Origin: Dyadobacter sp. CY312
GTDB lineage: Bacteria > Bacteroidota > Bacteroidia > Cytophagales > Spirosomataceae
Length of the DNA stretch: 64,000 bases
Direction of reading: 5' to 3'
Assembly (NCBI RefSeq): GCF_021390535.1
Contig: NZ_JAJUXG010000008.1
Location: 248,001 to 312,000, forward strand
Shown here piece after piece: positions 9,094-19,539 of the stretch. Positions within the stretch are counted from its first letter, which is position 1, and each line of letters begins with the position of its first letter. The notes under the pieces are model-generated. The model searched no databases. It saw nothing but the letters and a program-made list of their open reading frames with translations, and was not told the origin of the DNA. A program made the position numbers and the translations under genes.

Positions 9094-12000
9094 TTGTCGT
9101 CAACAATTTACTCTCTACTTTTTAAGGCGTTAACTATATCAACCTGTGCGGCGTTGCTTGCGTCCGTTTCAGTGGAGAACGATGTCTACAGTGGTCCCCA
9201 GCCAGAGCTGGTAATGCTGGCCGATACGCTACCGGAGGATTCTTCCAAAAATAACGTCAATAAGTCCGGAAGCCAGTTCGTTATGCGCTGGAAGGATTAT
9301 TATTCCAACAGACTTGTACAACCCCGGCCAAAATCTGCATTTTACCTGCGTGATCCTGCAAATATCAAAACTGAAATTTTGCTGGACAGTACCGGTAAAG
9401 TAGCTGTTACAGAACAAATTCAGACTCCGTCAGGAACGCTGGACTACCGTGCGCCTGAGGGAATGGATTTGCAGCAATATGATAAAGTGCAGGAAGGACG
9501 TGCATTCAGGAGCTTATTGAAAGAATATTCGAGCCGTCAGGATGGGCAGGGAGCCATGGGGGCGAGAGGTCTGCTGCCAAAGCTTGATGTACCTCCCGCG
9601 TTATCAAAACTATTGGGTGACGATTTTCTGAATTTTAAGCCAACTGGTTTCGTATCCCTGGATCTTGGAGTAATGCACCAGTTTCTGGATAATCCTACTA
9701 TCCCGATTCGCCAGAGAAGAAATACCCAGTTCATTTTCAACGAGCAGATTAATATCAACTTTGATGCCAGACTTGGTGATATGTTGGGTTTTCAAACCAA
9801 CTTCGATACCAAGGCTAATTTCAATTTTGAGAATGCGATCAAACTGAACTATAAAAATCCGGAGGAAAGTTTCATTAAGAAAATCGAAGCCGGTAACATC
9901 AATTGGGCCATTAACAGTCAATTGATTCCGGGCGTGCAGAACCTGTTTGGTTTGAAGACCGATTTTCAGTTTGGGAGACTGAAAGCGACATTTGTGGCGT
10001 CGCAGCAAAAGTCGAGCAAGGAGCGGATTGTGTTGCGCGGTGGTGCACAAGGAAGAGAATTTGAGATCAGGGCGGATGCATATGACGAGAACAGGAACTT
10101 CTTTCTCTCACAGTATTTTAGAAACATATATGAAAAGTCGCTGACAAATACGCCTACAATTACTTCCGGAGTAACCATTACGAGAATGGAAGTATACGTG
10201 ACGAACCGGACAACAACCACCGAGTCACTTAGGAATGTGGTTGGTTTTGCTGATCTGGGAGAACCTGCTCCTTATAAAAGTGGAAATCCTAATTTGCAGC
10301 CTATTGTTGGTAGCTCGGCGGCGGCAAACGGAGCGAATGGTCTATTTGGTAATCTTCAGAGAAATGGTGCATTTCGCCAGGTAGATAATACAAATTCTGT
10401 ATTATTCGGAACTTTTGGTTTGGAGAAATCCAGCGATTATGAGTTATTGAGAGGTGCGAAAAAGCTCGTTGCTGACCGTGACTATGTATTTCATCCGCAG
10501 CTTGGTTTCATATCACTTACTACAACGCTTCGTAACGATGAGGTTTTGGCAGTTGCTTATGAATATACACTTAACGGGCGCTCATTTAAAGTAGGAGAGC
10601 TTACAGAAGATTATCAGGATAAGACAGAGGATGAAGTAATTGTACTGAAACTTTTGAAATCGTCTACCATCAGGAACAATACGAACCTGCCGATGTGGAA
10701 CCTGATGATGAAAAACGTATATTCATTAGGAACGAGCCAGATCGATCGTCAGGGATTTCAGTTGCGTGTCATATACAAGGATGACCTCACCGGGATGGAT
10801 AATCCCCAACTTCAGGACAGTGAAATTGCCAATATCCCTCTGATCAAACTGATGGGGCTCGACAGGCTTAATCCCGTGAACGATCTTCAGCCAGATGGTA
10901 ACTTCGACTATGTTGAAGGAATTACCATAGACAGTAAAACCGGTAGAATCTTCTTCCCGGTGCTGGAACCTTTCGGTTCAAATCTGGCGGGCAAGTTTTC
11001 TGCTGGTAATGAGGCGGCAAGAAGCAAGTATGTTTTTAATGAGCTGTACCGCACCACTATGATTGATGCCTCATTGGTGACGGAGAGAAACAAATTCTTC
11101 ATCAAAGGTTCTTATCAATCCAGCGAAGGAGCAGAAGTGCAGCTGCCATTTGGTGTAGTTGAAACTTCGGTAACAGTTACTTCAGGTGGTGTGCCTTTAT
11201 CACCCGGCTCGGATTACATCGTAGAAGCACAGATCGGCCGTGTAAGGATTCTAAACCAGGGTGTTATGAACTCGGGTCGCGAGATTGTGATTGAGTATGA
11301 AAGGCCTGACATGTTCAACAATCAGATACGTTCGTTACTTGGGACTCGCTTGGATTACCTTGTAAATCGCGATATGAGTATTGGTTTTACAGCCATGAAA
11401 TACAGAGAGCGTCCTGCCGGATTTCTTTCGAGGGTATCTATTGGCAATGAACCGGTTAACAATACGATGATCGGCTTTGATATAAACGTTCGTAAGGATG
11501 TTCCATTCCTGACGAAGATGCTTGACAAACTGCCATTTCTTCAAACGAAGGAAATGTCCAGCATCCAGTTCAAAGCAGAATTTGCCAAGCTGTTTCCCGG
11601 CGTTTCAAAAGACGTGAACAACCGTTCACTTGTCGACGACTTTGAAGCAACACGAACTGTATACGATCTGGCGCGTCAGCCTCAAAAATGGAGACTCGGT
11701 GCTGTGCCTGAAGAGTTCAGGACTGGTACATCAAAAGAGCTTTCCTACGGATACAAACGTGCTAAAATATCGGCATATACGGTTGATAATATTTTCGGAG
11801 GTTTGGACGGCCTTGGCGGCGGCTATCAGATCCCGACAAACATCACTTCTGCGGATAGTAATTATTACGAAAAACTATACCTGCCAAATCAGATATTTCC
11901 AAACCGTTCTATTGCAGGAATGGTTACCTATCCGCAAAACCTACTGGACATTGCATATTTCCCTTCCGAGAGGGGAATGTATAATTACAATACAGACCTG

Positions 12001-15000
12001 ACTAATGAAGGGCGTCTTAAAATGCCGAGACAGAATTTTGGAGGAATTAGCCGGGCAATTACATCCGATAACGATTTTGATAATGCCAATATAGAAAGTA
12101 TTGAATTTTGGATATTGGATCCTTTTATATCCGGTCCCAATGGAGTTGTTCGCGATGGAAGTAAAAATGCACAGAACGAAAATACAGGTGTTAATAACAC
12201 AACAGGTGGCAAGCTGGTATTTAACCTCGGCGATATTTCTGAAGACGTTATCCCTGACGAGCGTTACAATTTTGAAAACGGCCTTCCTATTGGTCCTAAA
12301 ATCGTGGGTGATAATGTAGATTCCACAGCTTGGGGATATGTTACAAAGTCGCAGTATCTGATCAACGCATTTAGCAATGAGCCCGGTGCGCGCCAACGCC
12401 AGGATGTAGGTCTGGACGGGATGAACAATGAAGAAGAACGTATATTTTTTAAAAAATATCTGGATGCATTACCACAAGGTGTAAGAGAAAGATTTAGTGA
12501 GGATCCGTCAGGAGATGATTTTTCTTTTTTCCTGGGTCAAGATTTTGACGACAACAATGCCAAGGTGATTGAACGTTATAAAAACTACATGGGTATGGAG
12601 AATAACTCTCCTGAAAGCCAGGGCAGAGCTACTACCGTTACACCTGCTTCGACCAACATCCCCGATGGAGAGGACATGAACGTAGACAACACGATCAACG
12701 ACAACGAGGCTTATTACAAATATGAGATTGACCTGAAACCAGGTCAGCTGGAAGTAGGTAAAGGATTTATTGTTGACAAAACAGTGAATACCAAGGATGG
12801 ACAAAGCTGGTACTTATTCCGGGTTCCAATCAAAGAATTTTCGGGACAAGTAGGTGGCATGAACGGCTTCAAGTCGATCCGGTTTATGCGGATGTACCTC
12901 ACCGATTTTCAACAGCCGGTAGTGCTTCGTTTCGCGCAGCTTCAAATGGTTGGGCAGCAGTACCGCAAATACACCAACAATCTTGCAGCGGGTGGCTTAC
13001 AGGAAGTGCCTGAGCCTTATGATGCAAAATTCGTTGTTGGGACTGTTAGTCTTGATGAGAATGGACAGCCAAATGAAGGAGACAAAAACAAATACAAATA
13101 TGATATCCCTCCGGGTTGGATTAGAGATCAGGATGCTACCCAACGACCTCCGTTGTTGCTGAATGAGCAATCGATGAGCTTATGTGTTTCTGATCTTCGT
13201 GATGGCGATTCCCGTGCTGTTTTCAAAAATGTAAACCTTGATCTGCAATTCAGAAAGCGTCTGCGTATGTATGTCCATATGCACAGTGAGCAGGATGAAA
13301 ACAAACAAGTTGGCGCATTTTTACGGATTGGAACTGACGTTACTCAGAATTACTACGAGATTGATATTTCTGAGCTTAGATCTACTTTACCATCTGCCAC
13401 GGATAAAGGAGAAATATGGCCGGTAGAGAATGAGTTAAATATTGCCATTGCGGATCTGATCAATGCCAAGGCTTTGAGAAACAGAGAAGGTGGCGGAAGA
13501 AAAAGCGGGCAACCATTTATAGGCAAGTCAATAGATGGTCGCTATAACATTACTGTTGTTGGAAATCCTGATCTCAGTTCGGTGCGGGTGATGATGATAG
13601 GAATGCGGAATCCAAAGTCGGAAGATGAACGTTCCAAAGCCTTTTGTATATGGGTGAATGAAATGCACGTGGAGGGCTTTGATGAAACGGGTGGGATGGC
13701 CGCCATTGCACAGCTGAACGCCAAACTTGCGGATTTTGCAACCGTAACTGCTTCCGGCAGGCTGGAAACATTTGGCTTTGGAAGTGTGCAGCAGCGAATC
13801 GGCGAACGTTCCCGTAATTTCACTACGGAATATGGGTTTTCTTCAAACATTGCACTTGATAAATTGTTGCCACAGAGTTGGGGATTTGTTATTCCGGTTT
13901 TCCTGAGCTACGACCGTAGAAATATCAAACCACATTTTGATCCGCTGGATCCCGATACGGAATTGACAACCTCGCTGGACAATCTTCGTACTTCCGAAGA
14001 ACGTGACGGATACAGGCGAATGGTGGAAGATAATGCGGTAAAACGTGGGATTAACTTCTCAAATGTAAGAAAGACCAAGACGAAACCGGGCGCTAAAAAT
14101 CACTTTTACGATTTCGAGAACTTGTCGTTCACTTATGCCTATAGTGACGACAATCGAAGGAATATTCTGACGCAGCAATATGCACAGCGCATGTACAAGG
14201 GCGGTATTGCTTATGTTTACAGTAGCCAGCCCAAGGCGTTTGAGCCTTTCAAAAAGTATGAAGCCAAAAATCGCTGGACGGAGTTAATCCGGGACTTTAA
14301 CGTCACTTTGCTTCCGAATATGGTATCAATACGGGCGGATGTGGACAGGCGATTCCTTAAAACACAGCTCAGAAATGCGGATAGAACCACAGAAGGCGTG
14401 CAGCCCATGTATGAAAAGTATTTCTGGTTTAACCGTTACTACGATCTGAACTGGAACCTGACTAAAAATATGACCCTGTCTTATAATTCATCAGCCAATT
14501 CGGTTATAGATGAGCCTATGGGTGATATTGATACGCAGGAGAAAAAAGATTCGTTATGGTCCAATTTTAAAAAACTGGGACGTATCAAGAACTTTGATCA
14601 GCGGATCGGTCTTACATATCGTCTACCTCTTGACAAAATACCGCTTACCGACTGGATGAGCGCCGATTACAAACATACTGTCGGTTTCCAATATCAGGCA
14701 AATGCATATGGTCTTAAAGACGCAAATGATCAATTGTTTGGTGATGTGATACGCAACAGTCGTGAGCGAGGTGTGAGTGGCAAGGTGGATTTCGTACTGC
14801 TGTATAACAAATTGAAATATCTGAAATTCGCCAATACGCCGTCAGCTGCACGTAAAAACTTTGCAAGAAGCCCCGGTGACATGGAAGAAATTGATGTGAG
14901 ATCCACCAATGTTCTCAAAAATATTACCCGGATGTTGATGACGGTAAGAGGTATCAACTTCAATTATTCTTTATTAGAAACCACGTCGCTGCCAGGATAT

Positions 15001-16338
15001 TTACGCGCTCCGCAGTATTTTGGAATTGACAATACCAAAGCTCCGGGTTTGCGTTTTGTAATGGGTGAGCAGGACCGGAACTTCCAGAAAATGGCTGCTT
15101 CCAAAGGTTGGGTCACGAGAAGTCAGGATCAAAACCAGCCTTTCCAGATGACCGTTGCCAAGAATTTCTCTGCCAATACAACATTGGAACCATTCAAAGA
15201 TTTCCGAATGATCATTGACGTTCGTCTCACGAGGCAGGACGCCTATCAGGAATTTTATCGTCCAACAGATTCGACCGATTTTATATCTCAAAGTCCTTTA
15301 CGAAACGGACAGTTCAGCATGTCGTTCTGGTCTTTCAGAACCGCTTTTGCGAAAGTGAACAGGGATAATTCCTCGGAGGTATTTGATCGTTTCAACAATT
15401 ACAGAAACGAAATAATCAACATATTAAATGAGAGAAATCCGGCGGTTGGAGAGGACAAGACTTTGTATAACAACACATCTCAGGATGTGCTGATGGCATC
15501 TTTCTTCTCGGCATATTCGGGTAAGGGAGTATCGGATCCAAGCAAAGTGAGGGTAAATCCCTTCCTGAAATTCCCGATGCCAAACTGGGATGTGACATAC
15601 AGCGGTTTGGCGAATCTCCCTGGTTTCAAGAGATTGTTCAGCTCGTTTACGCTTCGCCATAAATACTATTCAAATTATAGTGTAGGTAATTTTACTTCTA
15701 ACCAGGGATTTGATGAAACTTTCGTGAATCTGGCAGTTAACGGTTACCCGCTCTCAGCACGTCAGAACTTAGGTATCACTGAACAGATAGGTCAGTTTAC
15801 GCCTGTATTCTCTATGAGCACGATTACGATGGCCGAAAGATTCCAGCCATTGATGGGTGTAGAGTTCAGAACGATTGGCAAGATCACTGCTCGATTTGAA
15901 TACAACCGAGACAGAAGTGTAGCATTGAACCTCTCCAACGCCCAGGTTGCCGAGCTGTTTAATCAGGACGTAACAGTGAACATTGGCTTTACCAAAAACA
16001 ATGTTCCGTTGCCGTTTAAGATTAACGGAGTTAAGAAAAAACTTAAGAATGATCTGACCATGCAGCTTGGAATGACATTCCGGGACACAAGAGCCATTCA
16101 AAGGAAGCTGGGAAAAGAAGTTGTTGTGGATGGAGTTGTCACAAATGTAAGTGAAAACACGCCAATTGCAGGTAATATCAATTTTCAATTGCGGCCAACG
16201 GTCAATTACATGGTTAACAACAGGTTGAGTCTTCAATTCTATTTTGACAGAACGTTCAACGATCCTTTGGTCTCCAACACTTTCTACCGGGCGAGTTCAT
16301 CAGGAGGAGTTCAGATCAAATTCAATCTGGCTGAATAA
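9094..16338 (+). CDS. sprA: T9SS outer-membrane translocon SprA (Sov)
   Basis: A 2414-residue protein, close to the size of Flavobacterium johnsoniae SprA. SprA forms a giant single-chain outer-membrane beta-barrel that is the exit channel of the type IX secretion system and is needed for gliding. Seen here: a signal-like N-terminus, long runs of alternating hydrophobic and aromatic beta-strand sequence, family landmarks such as SRSLVDDFEATRTVYDL-like text (residues about 848-865) and the final barrel strand QIKFNLAE. The start is TTG 9094: an in-frame stop at 9076-9078 excludes anything longer and later methionines would remove the signal peptide. ruvA precedes and gcvH follows, the order known around sprA in other Bacteroidota. 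No internal stop or frameshift is present. Confidence 0.97.
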   Translation: MSSTIYSLLFKALTISTCAALLASVSVENDVYSGPQPELVMLADTLPEDSSKNNVNKSGSQFVMRWKDYYSNRLVQPRPKSAFYLRDPANIKTEILLDSTGKVAVTEQIQTPSGTLDYRAPEGMDLQQYDKVQEGRAFRSLLKEYSSRQDGQGAMGARGLLPKLDVPPALSKLLGDDFLNFKPTGFVSLDLGVMHQFLDNPTIPIRQRRNTQFIFNEQININFDARLGDMLGFQTNFDTKANFNFENAIKLNYKNPEESFIKKIEAGNINWAINSQLIPGVQNLFGLKTDFQFGRLKATFVASQQKSSKERIVLRGGAQGREFEIRADAYDENRNFFLSQYFRNIYEKSLTNTPTITSGVTITRMEVYVTNRTTTTESLRNVVGFADLGEPAPYKSGNPNLQPIVGSSAAANGANGLFGNLQRNGAFRQVDNTNSVLFGTFGLEKSSDYELLRGAKKLVADRDYVFHPQLGFISLTTTLRNDEVLAVAYEYTLNGRSFKVGELTEDYQDKTEDEVIVLKLLKSSTIRNNTNLPMWNLMMKNVYSLGTSQIDRQGFQLRVIYKDDLTGMDNPQLQDSEIANIPLIKLMGLDRLNPVNDLQPDGNFDYVEGITIDSKTGRIFFPVLEPFGSNLAGKFSAGNEAARSKYVFNELYRTTMIDASLVTERNKFFIKGSYQSSEGAEVQLPFGVVETSVTVTSGGVPLSPGSDYIVEAQIGRVRILNQGVMNSGREIVIEYERPDMFNNQIRSLLGTRLDYLVNRDMSIGFTAMKYRERPAGFLSRVSIGNEPVNNTMIGFDINVRKDVPFLTKMLDKLPFLQTKEMSSIQFKAEFAKLFPGVSKDVNNRSLVDDFEATRTVYDLARQPQKWRLGAVPEEFRTGTSKELSYGYKRAKISAYTVDNIFGGLDGLGGGYQIPTNITSADSNYYEKLYLPNQIFPNRSIAGMVTYPQNLLDIAYFPSERGMYNYNTDLTNEGRLKMPRQNFGGISRAITSDNDFDNANIESIEFWILDPFISGPNGVVRDGSKNAQNENTGVNNTTGGKLVFNLGDISEDVIPDERYNFENGLPIGPKIVGDNVDSTAWGYVTKSQYLINAFSNEPGARQRQDVGLDGMNNEEERIFFKKYLDALPQGVRERFSEDPSGDDFSFFLGQDFDDNNAKVIERYKNYMGMENNSPESQGRATTVTPASTNIPDGEDMNVDNTINDNEAYYKYEIDLKPGQLEVGKGFIVDKTVNTKDGQSWYLFRVPIKEFSGQVGGMNGFKSIRFMRMYLTDFQQPVVLRFAQLQMVGQQYRKYTNNLAAGGLQEVPEPYDAKFVVGTVSLDENGQPNEGDKNKYKYDIPPGWIRDQDATQRPPLLLNEQSMSLCVSDLRDGDSRAVFKNVNLDLQFRKRLRMYVHMHSEQDENKQVGAFLRIGTDVTQNYYEIDISELRSTLPSATDKGEIWPVENELNIAIADLINAKALRNREGGGRKSGQPFIGKSIDGRYNITVVGNPDLSSVRVMMIGMRNPKSEDERSKAFCIWVNEMHVEGFDETGGMAAIAQLNAKLADFATVTASGRLETFGFGSVQQRIGERSRNFTTEYGFSSNIALDKLLPQSWGFVIPVFLSYDRRNIKPHFDPLDPDTELTTSLDNLRTSEERDGYRRMVEDNAVKRGINFSNVRKTKTKPGAKNHFYDFENLSFTYAYSDDNRRNILTQQYAQRMYKGGIAYVYSSQPKAFEPFKKYEAKNRWTELIRDFNVTLLPNMVSIRADVDRRFLKTQLRNADRTTEGVQPMYEKYFWFNRYYDLNWNLTKNMTLSYNSSANSVIDEPMGDIDTQEKKDSLWSNFKKLGRIKNFDQRIGLTYRLPLDKIPLTDWMSADYKHTVGFQYQANAYGLKDANDQLFGDVIRNSRERGVSGKVDFVLLYNKLKYLKFANTPSAARKNFARSPGDMEEIDVRSTNVLKNITRMLMTVRGINFNYSLLETTSLPGYLRAPQYFGIDNTKAPGLRFVMGEQDRNFQKMAASKGWVTRSQDQNQPFQMTVAKNFSANTTLEPFKDFRMIIDVRLTRQDAYQEFYRPTDSTDFISQSPLRNGQFSMSFWSFRTAFAKVNRDNSSEVFDRFNNYRNEIINILNERNPAVGEDKTLYNNTSQDVLMASFFSAYSGKGVSDPSKVRVNPFLKFPMPNWDVTYSGLANLPGFKRLFSSFTLRHKYYSNYSVGNFTSNQGFDETFVNLAVNGYPLSARQNLGITEQIGQFTPVFSMSTITMAERFQPLMGVEFRTIGKITARFEYNRDRSVALNLSNAQVAELFNQDVTVNIGFTKNNVPLPFKINGVKKKLKNDLTMQLGMTFRDTRAIQRKLGKEVVVDGVVTNVSENTPIAGNINFQLRPTVNYMVNNRLSLQFYFDRTFNDPLVSNTFYRASSSGGVQIKFNLAE

Positions 16339-16417
16339 AATTTCTATTTGGAAAATACAGTCTACATCCTGTAATTTGTGGATATAAAGACTTCCCAAAA
16401 CTTATACAAAATACATT

Positions 16418-16798
16418 ATGAATTTCCCATCTGAACTGAAATACACGGAAGATCACGAATGGATCCGGATTGAAGGCGACGTCGCATTCATCGGCGTTAC
16501 GGATCATGCGCAACAGGAACTAGGCGATATTGTTTATGTAGATATCAATACGGTGGGAGATGCGCTGGAAAAAGGGGAAGTATTCGGTTCGGTTGAGGCT
16601 GTGAAAACGGTGTCAGACTTGTTCATACCAGTAGCAGGAACCGTGCTTGAAGTAAACGATGCATTGGACGGTGAACCCGAATTGGTAAATTCCGATCCTT
16701 ACGGAAATGGCTGGATGGTTAAGATTAGTTTGGCAAATCCAGGTGATACTGATGGCCTTCTCTCAGCAGAAGAATATCAGACATTTATAGGCGCCTGA
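16418..16798 (+). CDS. gcvH: Glycine cleavage system H protein
   Basis: A 126-residue lipoyl carrier that shuttles the aminomethyl group between the P, T and L proteins of the glycine cleavage system. The lipoylated lysine is K63 in [18 protein letters not shown] near the N-terminus and the [10 protein letters not shown] segment are typical. It lies 79 bases after sprA and is followed at once by a strong terminator. The partner T protein is encoded far away in the window (52545-53627, minus). Confidence 0.97.
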   Translation: MNFPSELKYTEDHEWIRIEGDVAFIGVTDHAQQELGDIVYVDINTVGDALEKGEVFGSVEAVKTVSDLFIPVAGTVLEVNDALDGEPELVNSDPYGNGWMVKISLANPGDTDGLLSAEEYQTFIGA

Positions 16799-16809
16799 TA
16801 ACAAGCCTT

Positions 16810-16834
16810 AAGCTCCGAAGGGAGCTTTTTTTTT
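16810..16834 (+). terminator. Rho-independent terminator after gcvH
   Basis: AAGCTCC (16810-16816) pairs with GGAGCTT (16821-16827) around a 4-base loop, followed by an uninterrupted T run to 16834. It closes the ruvA-sprA-gcvH segment. Confidence 0.85.
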
Positions 16835-17019
16835 GCAACACAGATAAGCTACCAAAATGATGTAAGTTAAAAGTGAAAAGTAAACAGGTTCCTTTTAGCT
16901 GACTTCAAGCCTATCTTTGAAAATAAAAGGAATTAAATAGTTATAAATCAATTAATACGAGCGGTTTACTAACAACTGTTAACTTCAAACTGACTCGCTT
17001 GGGGATTTTGTAAAATATT

Positions 17020-18303
17020 ATGAAGGTAATTGTTCGCTCTGTCCGGATCGTAGATAAAATTTCGCCTGTGAATGGTCAGGTTCTCGATCTTTTTATTGAG
17101 GATGGAATAATAAAACAAGTTGGGAATGACATCAATGCTACCGGGATTGAAACAATCGATGGTAACGGGCTGAGTGTATCACCGGGTTGGGTCGACATGC
17201 GCGTAGCTTCCCGGGATCCCGGATTCGAACATAAAGAAGATTTAATTTCGGTTCGGGCGGCAGCCTCACACGGAGGATTTACGGAGATCGTCCTGTTGCC
17301 GAATTCGGAGCCTGTGGTACATAGCAAAGACACGCTAAATTACATCAAGCAATCGGGAAGGGGAGGACTAGTTAATCTGCATGTTGCAGCTGCGGTTACC
17401 AAAAAAACCGAAGGAGTTGACTTTACCGAAATGATTGACCTGCACCAGGCAGGAGCCATTGCTTTTACAGATGGTGAGCATGCCGTTCAGAATTCGGATC
17501 TTTTTCTTAAAACGATTCTATATCTGCGTCCTTTGGAAGCATTGCTTATGAATCGTCCGGAGGACAGGCAGCTTACCTTATATGGACAAATGCATGAAGG
17601 TGTAACCAGTACGCTAATCGGTATGAAAGGAATTCCTGCTCTTGCCGAGGAAATGATGTTACACAGGGATTTAAAGTTATTGGAGTATGCACTTGAAAAT
17701 AGTACGTATTCAGCTGAAAAGCCTATTCTGCATATTTCGTTGATCTCCACCAGAAGGGCAGTGGAACTGATACGGGAGGCGAAAGCAAAAGGATTGCCCG
17801 TTTCGTGTGATGTAGCCGCACATCAGTTGGCGTTTGCAGACAGTGATCTGATTGGTTTTGATACAAATCTGAAAGTAAATCCACCTTTCCGGTCTGCTGA
17901 TGACACGGAGGCACTACGGGAAGGCTTGGCCGACGGAACTATAGACGCCATCGTTTCTGACCATAATCCACATGATGAAGAGAGTAAAAATCTGGAATTT
18001 GATCATGCCGATTTTGGAATAACCGGTCTGGAAACAGCATTTTCGTTGTCTGTAATGCATAGTGGTCTGTCAGTTGATGATATCGTAGAGAAATTGACAA
18101 CACAGGCGCGCCGCATTCTGAGACTTCCTGAGAGCACGATTGAAGAAGGTGGAGTTGCCAATCTTACATTCTTTAGCTCTGACTCGGAATGGACTTTTGA
18201 AAAAAGTTATTCCAAATCGAAGAATACACCTTTCTTAGGCAAGAATCTAAAAGGAAAAGTTCGTGGAGTGGCAAACAATAATAAGTTTGAGTGGTTTGAA
18301 TAA
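17020..18303 (+). CDS. Dihydroorotase homologue with degraded metal site
   Basis: A 427-residue amidohydrolase-fold protein clearly homologous to class I dihydroorotases: the composite N-terminal beta domain, SRDPGFEHKED, GIPALAEEMM-HRDL, KVNPPFR, SDHNPHDEESK and GITGLETAFS. However, the zinc-binding HxH that normally sits in PGFVDMHVH reads DMRVA (R61, A63), and the HxED-type histidine position reads GQMHEG. Histidine in HISLIST and Asp/His in SDHNPH remain. With three expected ligands absent it is probably not an active zinc hydrolase. Catalytically inactive dihydroorotase homologues are known in some bacteria as partners of aspartate transcarbamoylase, which is one possible role. A -7-like TATCTTTG at 16912-16919 lies about 100 bases upstream. 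It is followed after 45 bases by the DUF4199 pair. Confidence 0.85.
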   Translation: MKVIVRSVRIVDKISPVNGQVLDLFIEDGIIKQVGNDINATGIETIDGNGLSVSPGWVDMRVASRDPGFEHKEDLISVRAAASHGGFTEIVLLPNSEPVVHSKDTLNYIKQSGRGGLVNLHVAAAVTKKTEGVDFTEMIDLHQAGAIAFTDGEHAVQNSDLFLKTILYLRPLEALLMNRPEDRQLTLYGQMHEGVTSTLIGMKGIPALAEEMMLHRDLKLLEYALENSTYSAEKPILHISLISTRRAVELIREAKAKGLPVSCDVAAHQLAFADSDLIGFDTNLKVNPPFRSADDTEALREGLADGTIDAIVSDHNPHDEESKNLEFDHADFGITGLETAFSLSVMHSGLSVDDIVEKLTTQARRILRLPESTIEEGGVANLTFFSSDSEWTFEKSYSKSKNTPFLGKNLKGKVRGVANNNKFEWFE

Positions 18304-18348
18304 CAGGGTAATTCTGTCCTGATTTGAAGTGTTTTTTAGTTAAAAATT

Positions 18349-18900
18349 ATGCAGTCAATTATTGATTATTTTAATAAACCTCTTTTAAAAATTTCATTGT
18401 TATTCGGACTTGTAACCGGATTGCTGGCATTTTGTTTTTTTCTTGGCTTGTATGCTTTGGATGTTATGCCGCTTGGAAAGATCCTTGATTTCGGGATATA
18501 CATCATCATGATCGCCGGGGCCTGCTGGTATTACCGGAAAACAGTGGGGCAAGGGTTTCTGCATTTGTGGGAAGCGCTCACGATCGGGTATGTAGTTAAT
18601 TGCGTGGCGGCTCTTATAAATGGCTGGCTGATTTATCTTTTTATTACCTACGTTGATCCCGGTATATTCACTCAGTATACCACTGAAATGCTTCAATTAC
18701 TTGATGCAGGTAAAGTGGAGTTGATCAAAAACATTAAAGAACCTGAGTTTTTAAAAATGTATCAGGATATAAAATCGATGCAGCCATCAGTGGTAATCAA
18801 AGATGAGATCAGTAAGAAGATGGTAATGGGAATTATCCCTATACTCATTATCTCCCTTATTTTCAGAAAGCAGAACTACGGAATTTACCATAACAAATAA
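18349..18900 (+). CDS. DUF4199 integral membrane protein (copy 1)
   Basis: A 183-residue membrane protein of unknown function. Hydrophobic segments lie near residues 14-37 (SLLFGLVTGLLAFCFFLGLY), 44-60, 80-100 and 158-172, with a long polar loop (TEMLQLLDAGKVELIKNI) between helices three and four. That arrangement and the short FRKQN tail match DUF4199, a family seen mainly in Bacteroidota. It stands 74 bases upstream of a second DUF4199 gene in the same direction. The two are diverged paralogues rather than a recent duplication. Confidence 0.75.
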   Translation: MQSIIDYFNKPLLKISLLFGLVTGLLAFCFFLGLYALDVMPLGKILDFGIYIIMIAGACWYYRKTVGQGFLHLWEALTIGYVVNCVAALINGWLIYLFITYVDPGIFTQYTTEMLQLLDAGKVELIKNIKEPEFLKMYQDIKSMQPSVVIKDEISKKMVMGIIPILIISLIFRKQNYGIYHNK

Positions 18901-18974
18901 TAGATTTACCTGCATTATCACAACGCAGGAGGGTTTGCAAATAAATTTGATCAAGGGTCTAAACAAGAATTGAT

Positions 18975-19490
18975 ATGGAAGAAAAAGTATCTACTGCAAG
19001 AGTTGCCCTTAAATACGGCGTATTGGTATCTGTTGTGATCATGGTTTACACCACCATCATCAACGTGTCAGGTCTTTCTCAGAACCCTGTTCTGTCTTCG
19101 TTGCAATTTGTTTTTATGATTGCCGGCATTGTGATGGCTATGAAGGATTTCAGGGAGCAGAACAAAGGTTTTATGTCTTATGGTGAAGGTTTGGGACTGG
19201 GAACTCTGGTGTCAGCCGTGATGGGATTGCTTGTGTCGACATTCAGTACTTTCTACAATCGCTTTATTGATAGTTCTATCATGACTCAGGCAGTGGATAA
19301 AGTGAGAACAGACATGGAGCAACGGGGAATGGATGACGCACAAATTGATCAGAGTATGGAATTGGCACAGAAGTTCATGTCTCCAAGCATCATGTTTTTC
19401 AGTGGAGTTTTTATGTCAATTCTTATGGGATTCATTGTATCACTGGTAGTTTCAGCCATATTTCGTCGTGAAAAACCGGTTTTCGAATAA
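18975..19490 (+). CDS. DUF4199 integral membrane protein (copy 2)
   Basis: A 171-residue four-helix membrane protein. Predicted helices lie near residues 10-30, 40-57, 70-92 and 137-160. The block FREQNKGFMSYGEGLGLGTL corresponds to YRKTVGQGFLHLWEALTIGY of the preceding gene and is the recognisable DUF4199 core. The polar loop (VRTDMEQRGMDDAQIDQSME) is acidic. It lies 49 bases before gldF in the same direction, so it may be co-transcribed with it. No function is known. Confidence 0.8.
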   Translation: MEEKVSTARVALKYGVLVSVVIMVYTTIINVSGLSQNPVLSSLQFVFMIAGIVMAMKDFREQNKGFMSYGEGLGLGTLVSAVMGLLVSTFSTFYNRFIDSSIMTQAVDKVRTDMEQRGMDDAQIDQSMELAQKFMSPSIMFFSGVFMSILMGFIVSLVVSAIFRREKPVFE

Positions 19491-19539
19491 GCCGGAGTTT
19501 TCTTTTTAGCATACCCAAAACTAAATTTTTGACAAGAAG

